Below the pieces are notes generated by a model, which was not told the origin of the DNA, did not search any database, and saw only the letters and a list, made by a program, of their open reading frames with translations. From positions 43,096,509 to 43,160,508 of the forward strand of contig JAQNBH010000009.1 of assembly GCA_028752905.1 (NCBI GenBank): a stretch of DNA of 64,000 bases, given 5' to 3'. Both the position numbers and the translations under genes were made by a program. This stretch comes from Cladorhizidae sp. MBARI D1340-BT2. Its lineage: Eukaryota; Porifera; Demospongiae; Poecilosclerida; Cladorhizidae. This document shows, piece after piece, positions 1 to 13,491 of this stretch (its first letter is position 1; each line of letters begins with the position of its first letter).

Positions 1-3000
1 CACTTGAGAGGTGAAGGGAGAGCTTGCCTTAGTCTGCTTGTTCTCTAGCTCTAGAATGCACACACTTGATAGGTGAAAGGAGAGCTTGCCTTAGTCTGCT
101 TGTTCCCTAGCTCTAGAATGCACACACTTGAGAGGTGAAGGGAGAGCTTGCCTTAGTCTGCTTGTTCTCTAGCTCTAGAATGCACACACTTGAGAGGTGA
201 AGGGAGAACTTGCCTTAGTCTGCTTGTTCTCTAGCTCTAGAATGCACACACTTGAGAGGTGAAGGGAGAGCTTGCCTTAGTCTGCTTGTTCCCTAGCTCT
301 AGAATGCACACACTTGAGAGGTGAGGAAGAGCTTGCCTTAGTCTGCTTGTTCTCTAGCTCTAGAATGCACACACTTGAGAGGTGAAGGGAGAACTTGCCT
401 TAGTCTGCTTGTTCCCTAGCTCTAGAATGCACACACTTGAGAGGTGAGGGGAGAGCTTGCCTTATTAGTCTGCTTGTTCTCTAGCTCTAGAATGCACACA
501 CTTGAAAGGTGAAGGGAGAGCTTGCCTTATTAGTCTGCTTGTTCTCTAGCTCTAGAATGCACACACTTGAGAGGTGAAGGGAGAACTTGCCTTAGTCTGC
601 TTGTTCTCTAGCTCTAGAATGCACACACTTGAGAGGTGAGGGGAGAGCTTGCCTTATTAGTCTGCTTGTTCTCTAGCTCTAGAATGCACACACTTGAAAG
701 GTGAAGGGAGAGCTTGCCTTATTAGTCTGCTTGTTCTCTAGCTCTAGAATGCACACACTTGAGAGGTGAAGGAAGAGCTTGCCTTAGTCTGCTTGTTCTC
801 TAGCTCTAGAATGCACACACTTGAGAGGTGAAGGAAGAGCTTGCCTTAGTCTGCTTGTTCTCTAGCTCTAGAATGCACACACTTGAGAGGTGAAGGGAGA
901 GCTTGCCTTAGTCTGCTTGTTCCCTAGCTCTAGAATGCACACACTTGATAGGTGAAAGGAGAGCTTGCCTTAGTCTGCTTGTTCTCTAGCTCTAGAATGC
1001 ACACACTTGAGAGGTGAGGGAGAGCTTGCCTTAGTCTGCTTGTTCTCTAGCTCTAGAATGCACACACTTGAGAGGTGAAGGGAGAGCTTGCCTTAGTCTG
1101 CTTGTTCCCTAGCTCTAGAATGCACACACTTGAGAGGTGAAGGGAGAGCTTGCCTTAGTCTGCTTGTTCTCTAGCTCTAGAATGCACACACTTGAGAGGT
1201 GAAGGGAGAGCTTGCCTTAGTCTGCTTGTTCCCTAGCTCTAGAATGCACACACTTGAGAGGTGAAGGGAGAGCTTGCCTTAGTCTGCTTGTTCCCTAGCT
1301 CTAGAATGCACACACTTGAGAGGTGAAGGAAGAGCTTGTCTTAGTCTGCTTGTTCTCTAGCTCTAGAATGCACACACTTGAGAGGTGAAGGAAGAGCTTG
1401 CCTTAGTCTGCTTGTTCCCTAGCTCTAGAATGCACACACTTGAGAGGTGAAGGGAGAGCTTGCCTTAGTCTGCTTGTTCCCTAGCTCTAGAATGCACACA
1501 CTTGAGAGGTGAAGGAAGAGCTTGCCTTAGTCTGCTTGTTCCCTAGCTCTAGAATGCACACACTTGAGAGGTGAAGGAAGAGCTTGCCTTAGTCTGCTTG
1601 TTCCCTAGCTCTAGAATGCACACACTTGAGAGGTGAAGGGAGAGCTTGCCTTAGTCTGCTTGTTCTCTAGCTCTAGAATGCACACACTTGAGAGGTGAAG
1701 GAAGAGCTTGCCTTAGTCTGCTTGTTCCCTAGCTCTAGAATGCACACACTTGAGAGGTGAAGGGAGAGCTTGCCTTAGTCTGCTTGTTCTCTAGCTCTAG
1801 AATGCACACACTTGAGAGGTGAAGGGAGAGCTTGCCTTAGTCTGCTTGTTCCCTAGCTCTAGAATGCACACACTTGAGAGGTGAAGGGAGAGCTTGCCTT
1901 AGTCTGCTTGTTCTCTAGCTCTAGAATGCACACACTTGAGAGGTGAAGGGAGAGCTTGCCTTAGTCTGCTTGTTCCCTAGCTCTAGAATGCACACACTTG
2001 AGAGGTGAAGGGAGAGCTTGCCTTAGTCTGCTTGTTCTCTAGCTCTAGAATACACACACTTGAGAGGTGAGGGAGAGCTTGCCAAAGTCTGCTTGTTCCC
2101 TAGCTCTAGAATACACACACTTGAGAGGTGAGGGAGAGCTTGCCTTAGTCTGCTTGTTCTCTAGCTCTTAGAATGCACACACTTGAGAGGTGAAGGGAGA
2201 GCTTGCCTTAGTCTGCTTGTTCTCTAGCTCTAGAATGCACACACTTGAGAGGTGAAGGAAGAGCTTGCCTTAGTCTGCTTGTTCTCTAGCTCTAGAATGC
2301 ACACACTTGAGAGGTGAAGGGAGAGCTTGCCTTAGTCTGCTTGTTCCCTAGCTCTAGAATGCACACACTTGAGAGGTGAAGGAAGAGCTTGCCTTAGTCT
2401 GCTTGTTCTCTAGCTCTAGAATACACACACTTGAGAGGTGAAGGGAGAGCTTGCCTTAGTCTGCTTGTTCCCTAGCTCTAGAATGCACACACTTGAGAGG
2501 GGAAGGAAGAGCTTGCCTTAGTCTGCTTGTTCCCTAGCTCTAGAATGCACACACTTGAGAGGTGAAGGAAGAGCTTGCCTTAGTCTGCTTGTTCTCTAGC
2601 TCTAGAATGCACACACTTGAGAGGTGAGGGGAGAGCTTGCCTTAGTCTGCTTGTTCTCTAGCTCTAGAATGCACACACTTGAGAGGTGAGGGGAGAGCTT
2701 GCCTTAGTCTGCTTGTTCTCTAGCTCTAGAATGCACACACTTGAGAGGTGAGGGGAGAGCTTGCCTTAGTCTGCTTGTTCCCTAGCTCTAGAATGCACAC
2801 ACTTGAGAGGTGAAGGAAGAGCTTGCCTTATTAGTCTGCTTGTTCTCTAGCTCTAGAATGCACACACTTGTGAGGTGAGGGAAGAGCTTGCCTTAGTCTG
2901 CTTGTTCCCTAGCTCTAGAATGCACACACTTGAGAGGTGAAGGGAGAGCTTGCCTTAGTCTGCTTGTTCTCTAGCTCTAGAATGCACACACTTGAAAGGT

Positions 3001-6000
3001 GAAGGGAGAGCTTGCCTTAGTCTGCTTGTTCCCTAGCTCTAGAATGCACACACTTGAGAGGTGAGGAAGAGCTTGCCTTAGTCTGCTTGTTCTCTAGCTC
3101 TATAATGCACACACTTGAGAGATGAAGGAAGAGCTTGCCTTAGTCTGCTTGTTCCCTAGCTCTAGAATGCACACACTTGAGAGGTGAAGGGAGAGCTTGC
3201 CTTAGTCTGCTTGTTCCCTAGCTCTAGAATGCACACACTTGTGAGGTGAAGGGAGAGCTTGCCTTAGTCTGCTTGTTCCCTAGCTCTAGAATGCACACAC
3301 TTGAGAGGTGAAGGGAGAGCTTGCCTTAGTCTGCTTGTTCTCTAGCTCTAGAATGCACACACTTGAGAGGTGAAGGGAGAGCTTGCCTTAGTCTGCTTGT
3401 TCCCTAGCTCTAGAATGCACACACTTGAGAGGTGAAGGGAGAGCTTGCCTTAGTCTGCTTGTTCCCTAGCTCTAGAATACACACACTTGAGAGGTGAAGG
3501 GAGAGCTTGCCTTAGTCTGCTTGTTCCCTAGCTCTAGAATGCACACACTTGAGAGGTGAAGGGAGAGCTTGCCTTAGTCTGCTTGTTCCCTAGCTCTAGA
3601 ATGCACACACTTGAGAGGTGAAGGGAGAGCTTGCCTTAGTCTGCTTGTTCCCTAGCTCTAGAATGCACACACTTGAGAGGTGAAGGGAGAGCTTGCCTTA
3701 GTCTGCTTGTTCCCTAGCTCTAGAATGCACACACTTGAGAGGTGAAGGGAGAGCTTGCCTTAGTCTGCTTGTTCCCTAGCTCTAGAATGCACACACTTGA
3801 GAGGTGAAGGGAGAGCTTGCCTTAGTCTGCTTGTTCCCTAGCTCTAGAATGCACACACTTGAGAGGTGAAGGGAGAGCTTGCCTTAGTCTGCTTGTTCTC
3901 TAGCTCTAGAATGCACACACTTGAGAGGTGAAGGAAGAGCTTGCCTTAGTCTGCTTGTTCTCTAGCTCTAGAATGCACACACTTGAGAGGTGAAGGGAGA
4001 GCTTGCCTTAGTCTGCTTGTTCCCTAGCTCTAGAATGCACACACTTGATAGGTGAAAGGAGAGCTTGCCTTAGTCTGCTTGTTCCCTAGCTCTAGAATGC
4101 ACACACTTGAGAGGTGAAGGGAGAGCTTGCCTTAGTCTGCTTGTTCTCTAGCTCTAGAATGCACACACTTGAGAGGTGAGGGAGAGCTTGCCTTAGTCTG
4201 CTTGTTCTCTAGCTCTAGAATGCACACACTTGAGAGGTGAAGGGAGAGCTTGCCTTAGTCTGCTTGTTCCCTAGCTCTAGAATGCACACACTTGAGAGGT
4301 GAAGGAAGAGCTTGCCTTAGTCTGCTTGTTCCCTAGCTCTAGAATGCACACACTTGAGAGGTGAAGGAAGAGCTTGCCTTAGTCTGCTTGTTCTCTAGCT
4401 CTAGAATGCACACACTTGAGAGGTGAGGGAGAGCTTGCCTTAGTCTGCTTGTTCCCTAGCTCTAGAATGCACACACTTGAGAGGGGAGGGAAGAGCTTGC
4501 CTTAGTCTGCTTGTTCCCTAGCTCTAGAATGCACACACTTGAGAGGTGAAGGAAGAGCTTGCACACACTTGAGAGGTGAAGGGAGAGCTTGCCTTAGTCT
4601 GCTTGTTCTCTAGCTCTAGAATGCACACACTTGAGAGGTGAAGGGAGAGCTTGCCTTAGTCTGCTTGTTCCCTAGCTCTAGAATGCACACACTTGAGAGG
4701 TGAAGGGAGAGCTTGCCTTAGTCTGCTTGTTCTCTAGCTCTAGAATGCACACACTTGAGAGGTGAAGGGATAGCTTGCCTTAGTCTGCTTGTTCTCTAGC
4801 TCTAGAATGCACACACTTGAGAGGTGAAGGAAGAGCTTGCCTTAGTCTGCTTGTTCCCTAGCTCTAGAATGCACACACTTGAGAGGTGAAGGGAGAGCTT
4901 GCCTTAGTCTGCTTGTTCTCTAGCTCTAGAATGCACACACTTGAGAGGTGAAGGGAGAGCTTGCCTTAGTCTGCTTGTTCTCTAGCTCTAGAATGCACAC
5001 ACTTGAGAGGTGAAGGAAGAGCTTGCCTTAGTCTGCTTGTTCTCTAGCTCTAGAATGCACACACTTGAGAGGTGAAGGGAGAGCTTGCCTTAGTCTGCTT
5101 GTTCTCTAGCTCTAGAATGCACACACTTGAGAGGTGAAGGAAGAGCTTGCCTTAGTCTGCTTGTTCCCTAGCTCTAGAATGCACACACTTGAGAGGTGAA
5201 GGGAGAGCTTGCCTTAGTCTGCTTGTTCTCTAGCTCTAGAATGCACACACTTGAGAGGTGAAGGAAGAGCTTGCCTTAGTCTGCTTGTTCCCTAGCTCTA
5301 GAATGCACACACTTGAGAGGTGAAGGAAGAGCTTGCCTTAGTCTGCTTGTTCCCTAGCTCTAGAATGCACACACTTGAGAGGTGAAGGGAGAGCTTGCCT
5401 TAGTCTGCTTGTTCCCTAGCTCTAGAATGCACACACTTGAGAGGTGAAGGAAGAGCTTGCCTTAGTCTGCTTGTTCCCTAGCTCTAGAATGCACACACTT
5501 GAGAGGTGAAGGGAGAGCTTGCCTTAGTCTGCTTGTTCTCTAGCTCTAGAATGCACACACTTGAGAGGTGAAGGGAGAGCTTGCCTTAGTCTGCTTGTTC
5601 CCTAGCTCTAGAATGCACACACTTGAGAGGTGAAGGAAGAGCTTGCCTTAGTCTGCTTGTTCCCTAGCTCTAGAATGCACACACTTGAGAGGTGAAGGGA
5701 GAGCTTGCCTTAGTCTGCTTGTTCCCTAGCTCTAGAATGCACACACTTGAGAGGTGAAGGGAGAGCTTGCCTTAGTCTGCTTGTTCTCTAGCTCTAGAAT
5801 GCACACACTTGAGAGGTGAGGGAGAGCTTGCCTTAGTCTGCTTGTTCCCTAGCTCTAGAATGCACACACTTGAGAGGTGAAGGCAGAGCTTGCCTTAGTC
5901 TGCTTGTTCCCTAGCTCTAGAATGCACACACTTGAGAGGTGAGGAAGAGCTTGCCTTAGTCTGCTTGTTCCCTAGCTCTAGAATGCACACACTTGAGAGG

Positions 6001-8545
6001 TGAAGGGAGAGCTTGCCTTAGTCTGCTTGTTCTCTAGCTCTAGAATGCACACACTTGAGAGGTGAAGGGAGAGCTTGCCTTAGTCTGCTTGTTCCCTATC
6101 TCTAGAATGCACACACTTGTGAGGTGAAGGGAGAGCTTGCCTTAGTCTGCTTGTTCTCTAGCTCTAGAATGCACACACTTGAGAGGTGAAGGAAGAGCTT
6201 GCCTTAGTCTGCTTGTTCTCTAGCTCTAGAATGCACACACTTGAGAGGTGAAGGGAGAGCTTGCCTTAGTCTGCTTGTTCCCTAGCTCTAGAATGCACAC
6301 ACTTGAGAGGTGAAGGGAGAGCTTGCCATAGTCTGCTTGTTCTCTAGCTCTAGAATGAACACACTTGAGAGGTGAGGGAGAGCTTGCCTTAGTCTGCTTG
6401 TTCTCTAGCTCTAGAATGCACACACTTGAGAGGTGAAGGAAGAGCTTGCCTTAGTCTGCTTGTTCCCTAGCTCTAGAATGCACACACTTGAGAGGTGAAG
6501 GGAGAGCTTGCCTTAGTCTGCTTGTTCTCTAGCTCTAGAATGCACACACTTGAGAAGTGAAGGAAGAGCTTGCCTTAGTCTGCTTGTTCTCTAGCTCTAG
6601 AATGCACACACTTGAGAGGTGAAGGGAGAGCTTGCCTTAGTCTGCTTGTTCCCTAGCTCTAGAATGCACACACTTGAGAGGTGAAGGGAGAGCTTGCCTT
6701 AGTCTGCTTGTTCTCTAGCTCTAGAATGCACACACTTGAGAGGTGAAGGGAGAGCTTGCCTTAGTCTGCTTGTTCTCTAGCTCTAGAATGCACACACTTG
6801 AGAGGTGAAGGGAGAGCTTGCCTTAGTCTGCTTGTTCTCTAGCTCTAGAATGCACACACTTGAGAGGTGAAGGAAGAGCTTGCCTTAGTCTGCTTGTTCT
6901 CTAGCTCTAGAATGCACACACTTGAGAGGTGAGGGGAGAGCTTGCCTTAGTCTGCTTGTTCCCTAGCTCTAGAATGCACACACTTGAGAGGTGAAGGGAG
7001 AGCTTGCCTTGTTCTCTAGCTCTAGAATGCACACACTTGAGAGGTGAAGGGAGAGCTTGCCTTAGTCTGCTTGTTCTCTAGCTCTAGAATGCACACACTT
7101 GAGAGGTGAGGGAGAGCTTGCCTTAGTCTGCTTGTTCCCTAGCTCTAGAATGCACACACTTGAGAGGTGAAGGGAGAGCTTGCCTTAGTCTGCTTGTTCT
7201 CTAGCTCTAGAATGCACACACTTGAGAGGTGAGGGGAGAGCTTGCCTTAGTCTGCTTGTTCTCTAGCTCTAGAATACACACACTTGAGAGGTGAAGGAAG
7301 AGCTTGCCTTAGTCTGCTTGTTCTCTAGCTCTAGAATGCACACACTTGAGAGGTGAGGGAGAGCTTGCCTTAGTCTGCTTGTTCTCTAGCTCTAGAATGC
7401 ACACACTTGAGAGGTGAGGGAGAGCTTGCCTTAGTCTGCTTGTTCCCTAGCTCTAGAATGCACACACTTGAGAGGTGAAGGAAGAGCTTGCCTTAGTCTG
7501 CTTGTTCTCTAGCTCTAGAATGCACACACTTGAGAGGTGAGGGGAGAGCTTGCCTTAGTCTGCTTGTTCTCTAGCTCTAGAATGCACACACTTGAGAGGT
7601 GAAGGGAGAGCTTGCCTTAGTCTGCTTGTTCCCTAGCTCTAGAATGCACACACTTGAGAGGTGAGGGAGAGCTTGCCTTAGTCTGCTTGTTCTCTAGAAT
7701 GCACACACTTGAGAGATGAAGGGAGAGCTTGCCTTAGTCTGCTTGTTCTCTAGCTCTAGAATGCACACACTTGAGAGGTGAAGGGAGAGCTTGCCTTAGT
7801 CTGCTTGTTCTCTAGCTCTAGAATGCACACACTTGAGAGGTGAAGGGAGAACTTGCCTTAGTCTGCTTGTTCTCTAGCTCTAGAATGCACACACTTGAGA
7901 GGTGAAGGGAGAGCTTGTATTAGTCTGCTTGTTCCCTAGCTCTAGAATGCACACACTTGAGAGGTGAGGGGAGAGCTTGCCTTAGTCTGCTTGTTCCCTA
8001 GCTCTAGAATGCACACACTTGAGAGGTGAAGGGAGAGCTTGCCTTAGTCTGCTTGTTCTCTAGCTCTAGAATGCACACACTTGAGAGGTGAAGGGAGAGC
8101 TTGCCTTAGTCTGCTTGTTCTCTAGCTCTAGAATGCACACACTTGAGAGGTGAAGGGAGAGCTTGCCTTAGTCTGCTTGTTCCCTAGCTCTAGAATGCAC
8201 ACACTTGAGAGGTGAAGGGAGAGCTTGCCTTAGTCTGCTTGTTCCCTAGCTCTAGAATGCACACACTTGAGAGGTGAAGGGAGAGCTTGCCTTAGTCTGC
8301 TTGTTCTCTAGCTCTAGAATGCACACACTTGAGAGGTGAGGGGAGAGCTTGCCTTAGTCTGCTTGTTCTCTAGCTCTAGAATGCACACACTTGAGAGGGG
8401 AGGGGAGAGCTTGCCTTAGTCTGCTTGTTCTCTAGCTCTAGAATGCACACACTTGAGAGGTGAAGGAAGAGCTTGCCTTAGTCTGCTTGTTCCCTAGCTC
8501 TAGAATGCACACACTTGAGAGGTGAAGGAAGAGCTTGCCTTGTAG
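1..8545. repeat. 62-bp satellite array, about 138 copies
   Basis: Tandem units of 62 bp run without a break from the window edge to about 8545, so the array continues to the left. Each unit contains GAGAGGTGAAGGGAGAGC and CTCTAGCTCTAGAATGC. Units differ mainly at two sites: TTCTCT versus TTCCCT, and GGGAGA versus GGAAGA. Some carry TTATTAG in place of TTAG. Shortened or fused units occur near 4560, 7010 and 7690. Short open frames inside it are repeat translations and not genes. It probably lies in an upstream intron of the CHD1L gene on its right. Confidence 0.97.
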
Positions 8546-9064
8546 TCTGCTTCTCTGTCATATGTTTGGGTCTTCCTATTGCTAGTCCCTCATCCATCCT
8601 AAATAATGAAAGTTAATATGAAGGGGTCACCCATACCAAAGATGGTGGATCATCAATCCTGTTTTAAGCTTATAAACAGAAGAAGTTAGTGATTATATAT
8701 ATGTGCTTAATTATTTAGCTAAGTTAGTGAAGGGTGACATTTTTCACTAAATTGTTAACGTGCAATTTTGTTCTAGTTCTGTAGAGATCATTCTTGTGTG
8801 TGTGGTGTGTGGTGTGTGTGTGTAGTGTATGGGTGGTGTGTGTGATGTGTGTGTGTGTGGTGTGTGTGTGTGTGTGTGATTATTATTATAAAACCAAGCT
8901 ATTAAGTTATTACTAGGTAAATAGGCGAATGAAAAGCTGGTGACTTTGCACAACCACTGACCTCGCAGCATTTGGAAAGCCTAGGAGAGATTTCACTTTG
9001 TTAATATTCCATAAAGTAGCCAAATTTAGTGCCTCAAAATCCAATGAGTCCTGAAGAAGAAACT
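8546..9064. other. Single-copy spacer with a GT-rich microsatellite
   Basis: Non-repetitive AT-rich sequence between two large arrays. It holds a GT-rich microsatellite at about 8794-8879. I see no exon with both splice sites and no known protein in any frame. It is probably intronic to CHD1L. Confidence 0.7.
8794..8879. repeat. Interrupted (GT)n microsatellite
   Basis: About 85 bp of GT dinucleotides interrupted by GG and GTAGT. Simple sequence, no coding potential. Confidence 0.9.
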
Positions 9065-12000
9065 TAAATTAGTGCCTGCCAGTCTGAGATGTGTACAAGC
9101 TAGTCCCATCTCTGTCACACTGACCCAACACTGTTCTGTTAGTTAGTGCTTGTCAGTACTTCTAGTCTGAAGCTAGTCTCATGCTCTGTCACACTGACCC
9201 AACACTGTTCTGTTAGTTAATGCTTGTCAGTACTTCTAGTCTGAAGCTAGTCCCATGCTCTGTCACACTGACTCAACACTGTTCTGTTAGTCAGTACTTC
9301 TAGTCTGAAGCTAGTCCCATGCTCTGTCACACTGACCCAGCACTGTTCTGTTAGTTAATGCTTGTCAGTACTTCTAGTCTGAAGCTAGTCCCATGCTCTG
9401 TCACACTGACTCAACACTGTTCTGTTAGTCAGTACTTCTAGTCTGAAGCTAGTCCCATGCTCTGTCACACTGACTCAACACTGTTCTGTTAGTTAGTGCT
9501 TGTCAGTACTTCTAGTCTGAAGCTAGTCCCATGCTCTGTCACACTGACTCAACACTGTTCTGTTAGTTAGTGCTTGTCAGTACTTCTAGTCTGAAGCTAG
9601 TCCCATGCTCTGTCACACTGACCCAACACTGTTCTGTTAGTTAGTGCTTGTCAGTACTTCTAGTCTGAAGCTAGTCCCATCTCTGTCACACTGACCCAAC
9701 ACTGTTCTGTTAGTGCTTGTCAGTACTTCTAATCTGAAGCTAGTCCCATGCTCTGTCACACTGACCCAACACTGTTCTGTTAGTTAGTGCTTGTCAGTAC
9801 TTCTAGTCTGAAGCTAGTCCCATGCTCTGTCACACTGACCCAACACTGTTCTGTTAGTTAGTGCTTGTCAGTACTTCTAGTCTGAAGCTAGTCCCATGCT
9901 CTGTCACACTGACCCAACACTGTTCTGTTCTGTTAGTGCTTGTCAGTACTTCTAGTCTGAAGCTAGTCCCATGCTCTGTCACACTGACCCAACACTGTTC
10001 TGTTAGTTAGTGCTTGTCAGTACTTCTAGTCTGAAGCTAGTCCCATCTCTGTCACACTGACTCAACACTGTTCTGTTAGTTAGTGCTAGTCAGTACTTCT
10101 AGTCTGAAGCTAGTCCCATGCTCTGTCACACTGACCCAACACTGTTCTGTTAGTTAGTGCTTGTCAGTACTTCTCGTCTGAAGCTAGTCTCATGCTCTGT
10201 CACACTGACTCAACACTGTTCTGTTAGTTAGTGCTTGTCAGTACTTCTAGTCTGAAGCTAGTCTCATGCTCTGTCACACTGACCCAACACTGTTCTGTTA
10301 GTGCTTGTCAGTACTTCTAGTCTGAAGCTAGTCCCATGCTCTGTCACACTGACCCAACACTGTTCTGTTAGTTAGTGCTTGTCAGTACTTCTAGTCTGAA
10401 GCTAGTCCCATGCTCTGTCACACTGACCCAACACTGTTCTGTTAGTTAGTGCTTGTCAGTACTTCTAGTCTGAAGCTAGTCCCATGCTCTGTCACACTGA
10501 CCCAACACTGTTCTGTTAGTTAGTGCTTGTCAGTACTTCTAGTCTGAAGCTAGTCCCATGCTTGTCACACTGACCCAACACTGTTCTGTTAGTTAGTGCT
10601 TGTCAGTACTTCTAGTGTGAAGCTAGTCCCATGCTCTGTCACACTGACCCAACACTGTTCTGTTAGTTAGTGCTTGTCAGTACTTCTAGTCTGAAGCTAG
10701 TCCCATCTCTGTCACACTGACCCAACACTGTTCTGTTAGTTAGTGCTTGTCAGTACTTCTAGTCTGAAGCTAGTCCCATGCTCTGTCACACTGACCCAAC
10801 ACTGTTCTGTTAGTTGGTGCTTGTCAGTACTTCTAGTCTGAAGCTAGTTCCATGCTCTGTCACACTGACCCAACACTGTTCTGTTAGTTAGTGCTTGTCA
10901 GTACTTCTAGTCTGAAGCTAGTCCCATCTCTGTCACACTGACCCAACACTGTTCTGTTAGTTAATGCTTGTCAGTACTTCTAGTCTGAAGCTAGTCCCAT
11001 GCTCTGTCACACTGACCCAACACTGTTCTGTTAGTTAGTGCTTGTCAGTACTTCTAGTCTGAAGCTAGTCTCATGCTCTGTCACACTGACCCAACACTGT
11101 TCTGTTAGTTAGTGCTTGTCAGTACTTCTAGTCTGAAGCTAGTCCCATCTCTGTCACACTGACCCAACACTGTTCTGTTAGTTAGTGCTTGTCAGTACTT
11201 CTAGTCTGAAGCTAGTCCCATGCTCTGTCACACTGACCCAACACTGTTCTGTTAGTTGGTGCTTGTCAGTACTTCTAGTCTGAAGCTAGTTCCATGCTCT
11301 GTCACACTGACCCAACACTGTTCTGTTAGTTAGTGCTTGTCAGTACTTCTAGTCTGAAGCTAGTCCCATCTCTGTCACACTGACCCAACACTGTTCTGTT
11401 AGTTAATGCTTGTCAGTACTTCTAGTCTGAAGCTAGTCCCATGCTCTGTCACACTGACCCAACACTGTTCTGTTAGTTAGTGCTTGTCAGTACTTCTAGT
11501 CTGAAGCTAGTCTCATGCTCTGTCACACTGACCCAACACTGTTCTGTTAGTTAGTGCGTGTCAGTACTTCTAGTCTGAAGCTAGTCCCATGCTCTGTCAC
11601 ACTGACCCAACACTGTTCTGTTAGTTGGTGCTTGTCAGTACTTCTAGTCTGAAGCTAGTCCCATGCTCTGTCACACTGACCCAACACTGTTCTGTTAGTT
11701 AGTGCTTGTCAGTACTTCTAGTCTGAAGCTAGTCCCATGCTCTGTCACACTGACCCAACACTGTTCTGTTAGTTAGTGCTAGTCAGTACTTCTAGTCTGA
11801 AGCTAGTCCCATCTCTGTCACACTGACCCAACACTGTTCTGTTAGTTAGTGCTTGTCAGTACTTCTAGTCTGAAGCTAGTCCCATGCTCTGTCACACTGA
11901 CCCAACACTGTTCTGTTAGTTAGTGCTTGTCAGTACTTCTAGTCTGAAGCTATGTAGTCCCATGCTCTGTCACACTGACCCAACACTGTTCTGTTAGTTA

Positions 12001-13306
12001 GTGCTTGTCAGTACTTCTAGTCTGAAGCTAGTCCCATGCTCTGTCACACTGACTCAACACTGTTCTGTTAGTTAGTGCTTGTCAGTACTTCTAGTCTGAA
12101 GCTAGTCCCATGCTCTGTCACACTGACCCAACACTGTTCTGTTCTGTTAGTGCTTGTCAGTACTTCTAGTCTGAAGCTAGTCCCATGCTCTGTCACACTG
12201 ACCCAACACTGTTCTGTTAGTTAGTGCTTGTCAGTACTTCTCGTCTGAAGCTAGTCTCATGCTCTGTCACACTGACCCAACACTGTTCTGTTAGTGCTTG
12301 TCAGTACTTCTAGTCTGAAGCTAGTCCCATGCTCTGTCACACTGACCCAACACTGTTCTGTTAGTTAGTGCTTGTCAGTACTTCTCGTCTGAAGCTAGTC
12401 TCATGCTCTGTCACACTGACCCAACACTGTTCTGTTAGTTAGTGCTTGTCAGTACTTCTAGTCTGAAGCTAGTCCCATGCTCTGTCACACTGACCCAACA
12501 CTGTTCTGTTATAGTGCTTGTCAGTACTTCTAGTCTGAAGCTAGTCCCATGCTCTGTCACACTGACCCAACACTGTTCTGTTAGTTAGTGCTTGTCAGTA
12601 CTTCTAGTCTGAAGCTAGTCCCATGCTCTGTCACACTGACCCAACACTGTTCTGTTAGTTAGTGCTAGTCAGTACTTCTAGTCTGAAGCTAGTCCCATCT
12701 CTGTCACACTGACCCAACACTGTTCTGTTAGTTAGTGCTTGTCAGTACTTCTAGTCTGAAGCTAGTCCCATGCTCTGTCACACTGACCCAACACTGTTCT
12801 GTTAGTTAGTGCTTGTCAGTACTTCTAGTCTGAAGCTAGTCTCATGCTCTGTCACACTGACCCAACACTGTTCTGTTAGTTAGTGCTTGTCAGTACTTCT
12901 CGTCTGAAGCTAGTCCCATGCTCTGTCACACTGACCCAACACTGTTCTGTTAGTGCTTGTCAGTACTTCTAGTCTGAAGCTAGTCCCATGCTCTGTCACA
13001 CTGACCCAACACTGTTCTGTTAGTTAGTGCTTGTCAGTACTTCTAGTCTGAAGCTAGTCCCATGCTCTGTCACACTGACTCAACACTGTTCTGTTAGTTA
13101 GTGCTTGTCAGTACTTCTAGTCTGAAGCTAGTCCCATGCTCTGTCACACTGACCCAACACTGTTCTGTTAGTGCTTGTCAGTACTTCTAGTCTGAAGCTA
13201 GTCCCATCTCTGTCACACTGACTCAACACTGTTCTGTTAGATAGTGCTTGTCAGTACTTCTAGTCTGAAGCTAGTCCCATCTCTGTCACACTGACTCAAC
13301 ACTGAT
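9065..13306. repeat. 74-bp minisatellite, about 57 copies
   Basis: Tandem units of 74 bp contain CTGACCCAACACTGTTCTG, GTCAGTACTTCTAGTCTGAA and GCTAGTCCCATGCTCTGTCA. The first unit is degenerate. Many units lack GC in ATGCTCTG or lack TAGT. The array stops about 15 bp before the CHD1L macro-domain exon, so it supplies the 3' end of that intron. Each unit has a CTGAC followed by a T-rich stretch ending in TTAG, which resembles a branch point plus acceptor. Confidence 0.97.
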
Positions 13307-13321
13307 GTGTGTTAACTTCAG

Positions 13322-13491
13322 ATGACTCCGGAGACTGGGGTAAAGGAGGTATCTTCTCGGCCATCTCTGCCCGCTCTGCCATCCCCCAGGCCGTCTATGA
13401 AGAGGCAGGGCACATGAGGGACCTCTCACTGGGTGATGCTCACCTGGTTGCCATTGACGATGTTCTAAGCAGAAGTGGAGGGAAAGACGAG
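13322..13491 (+). CDS. CHD1L: CHD1L exon: macro domain, first visible part
   Basis: The acceptor is AACTTCAG and the donor is GAG followed by GTGTGT. It starts in phase 1, so an upstream exon must supply one base, and ends in phase 0. It encodes the [10 protein letters not shown] loop of the macro domain, which is the ADP-ribose binding side in this family. It begins about 15 bp after the 74-bp array. Confidence 0.92.

Noticed and set aside
1..13306. CRISPR-like array
   Set aside because: The 62- and 74-bp units are head-to-tail without unique spacers, and the context is eukaryotic.
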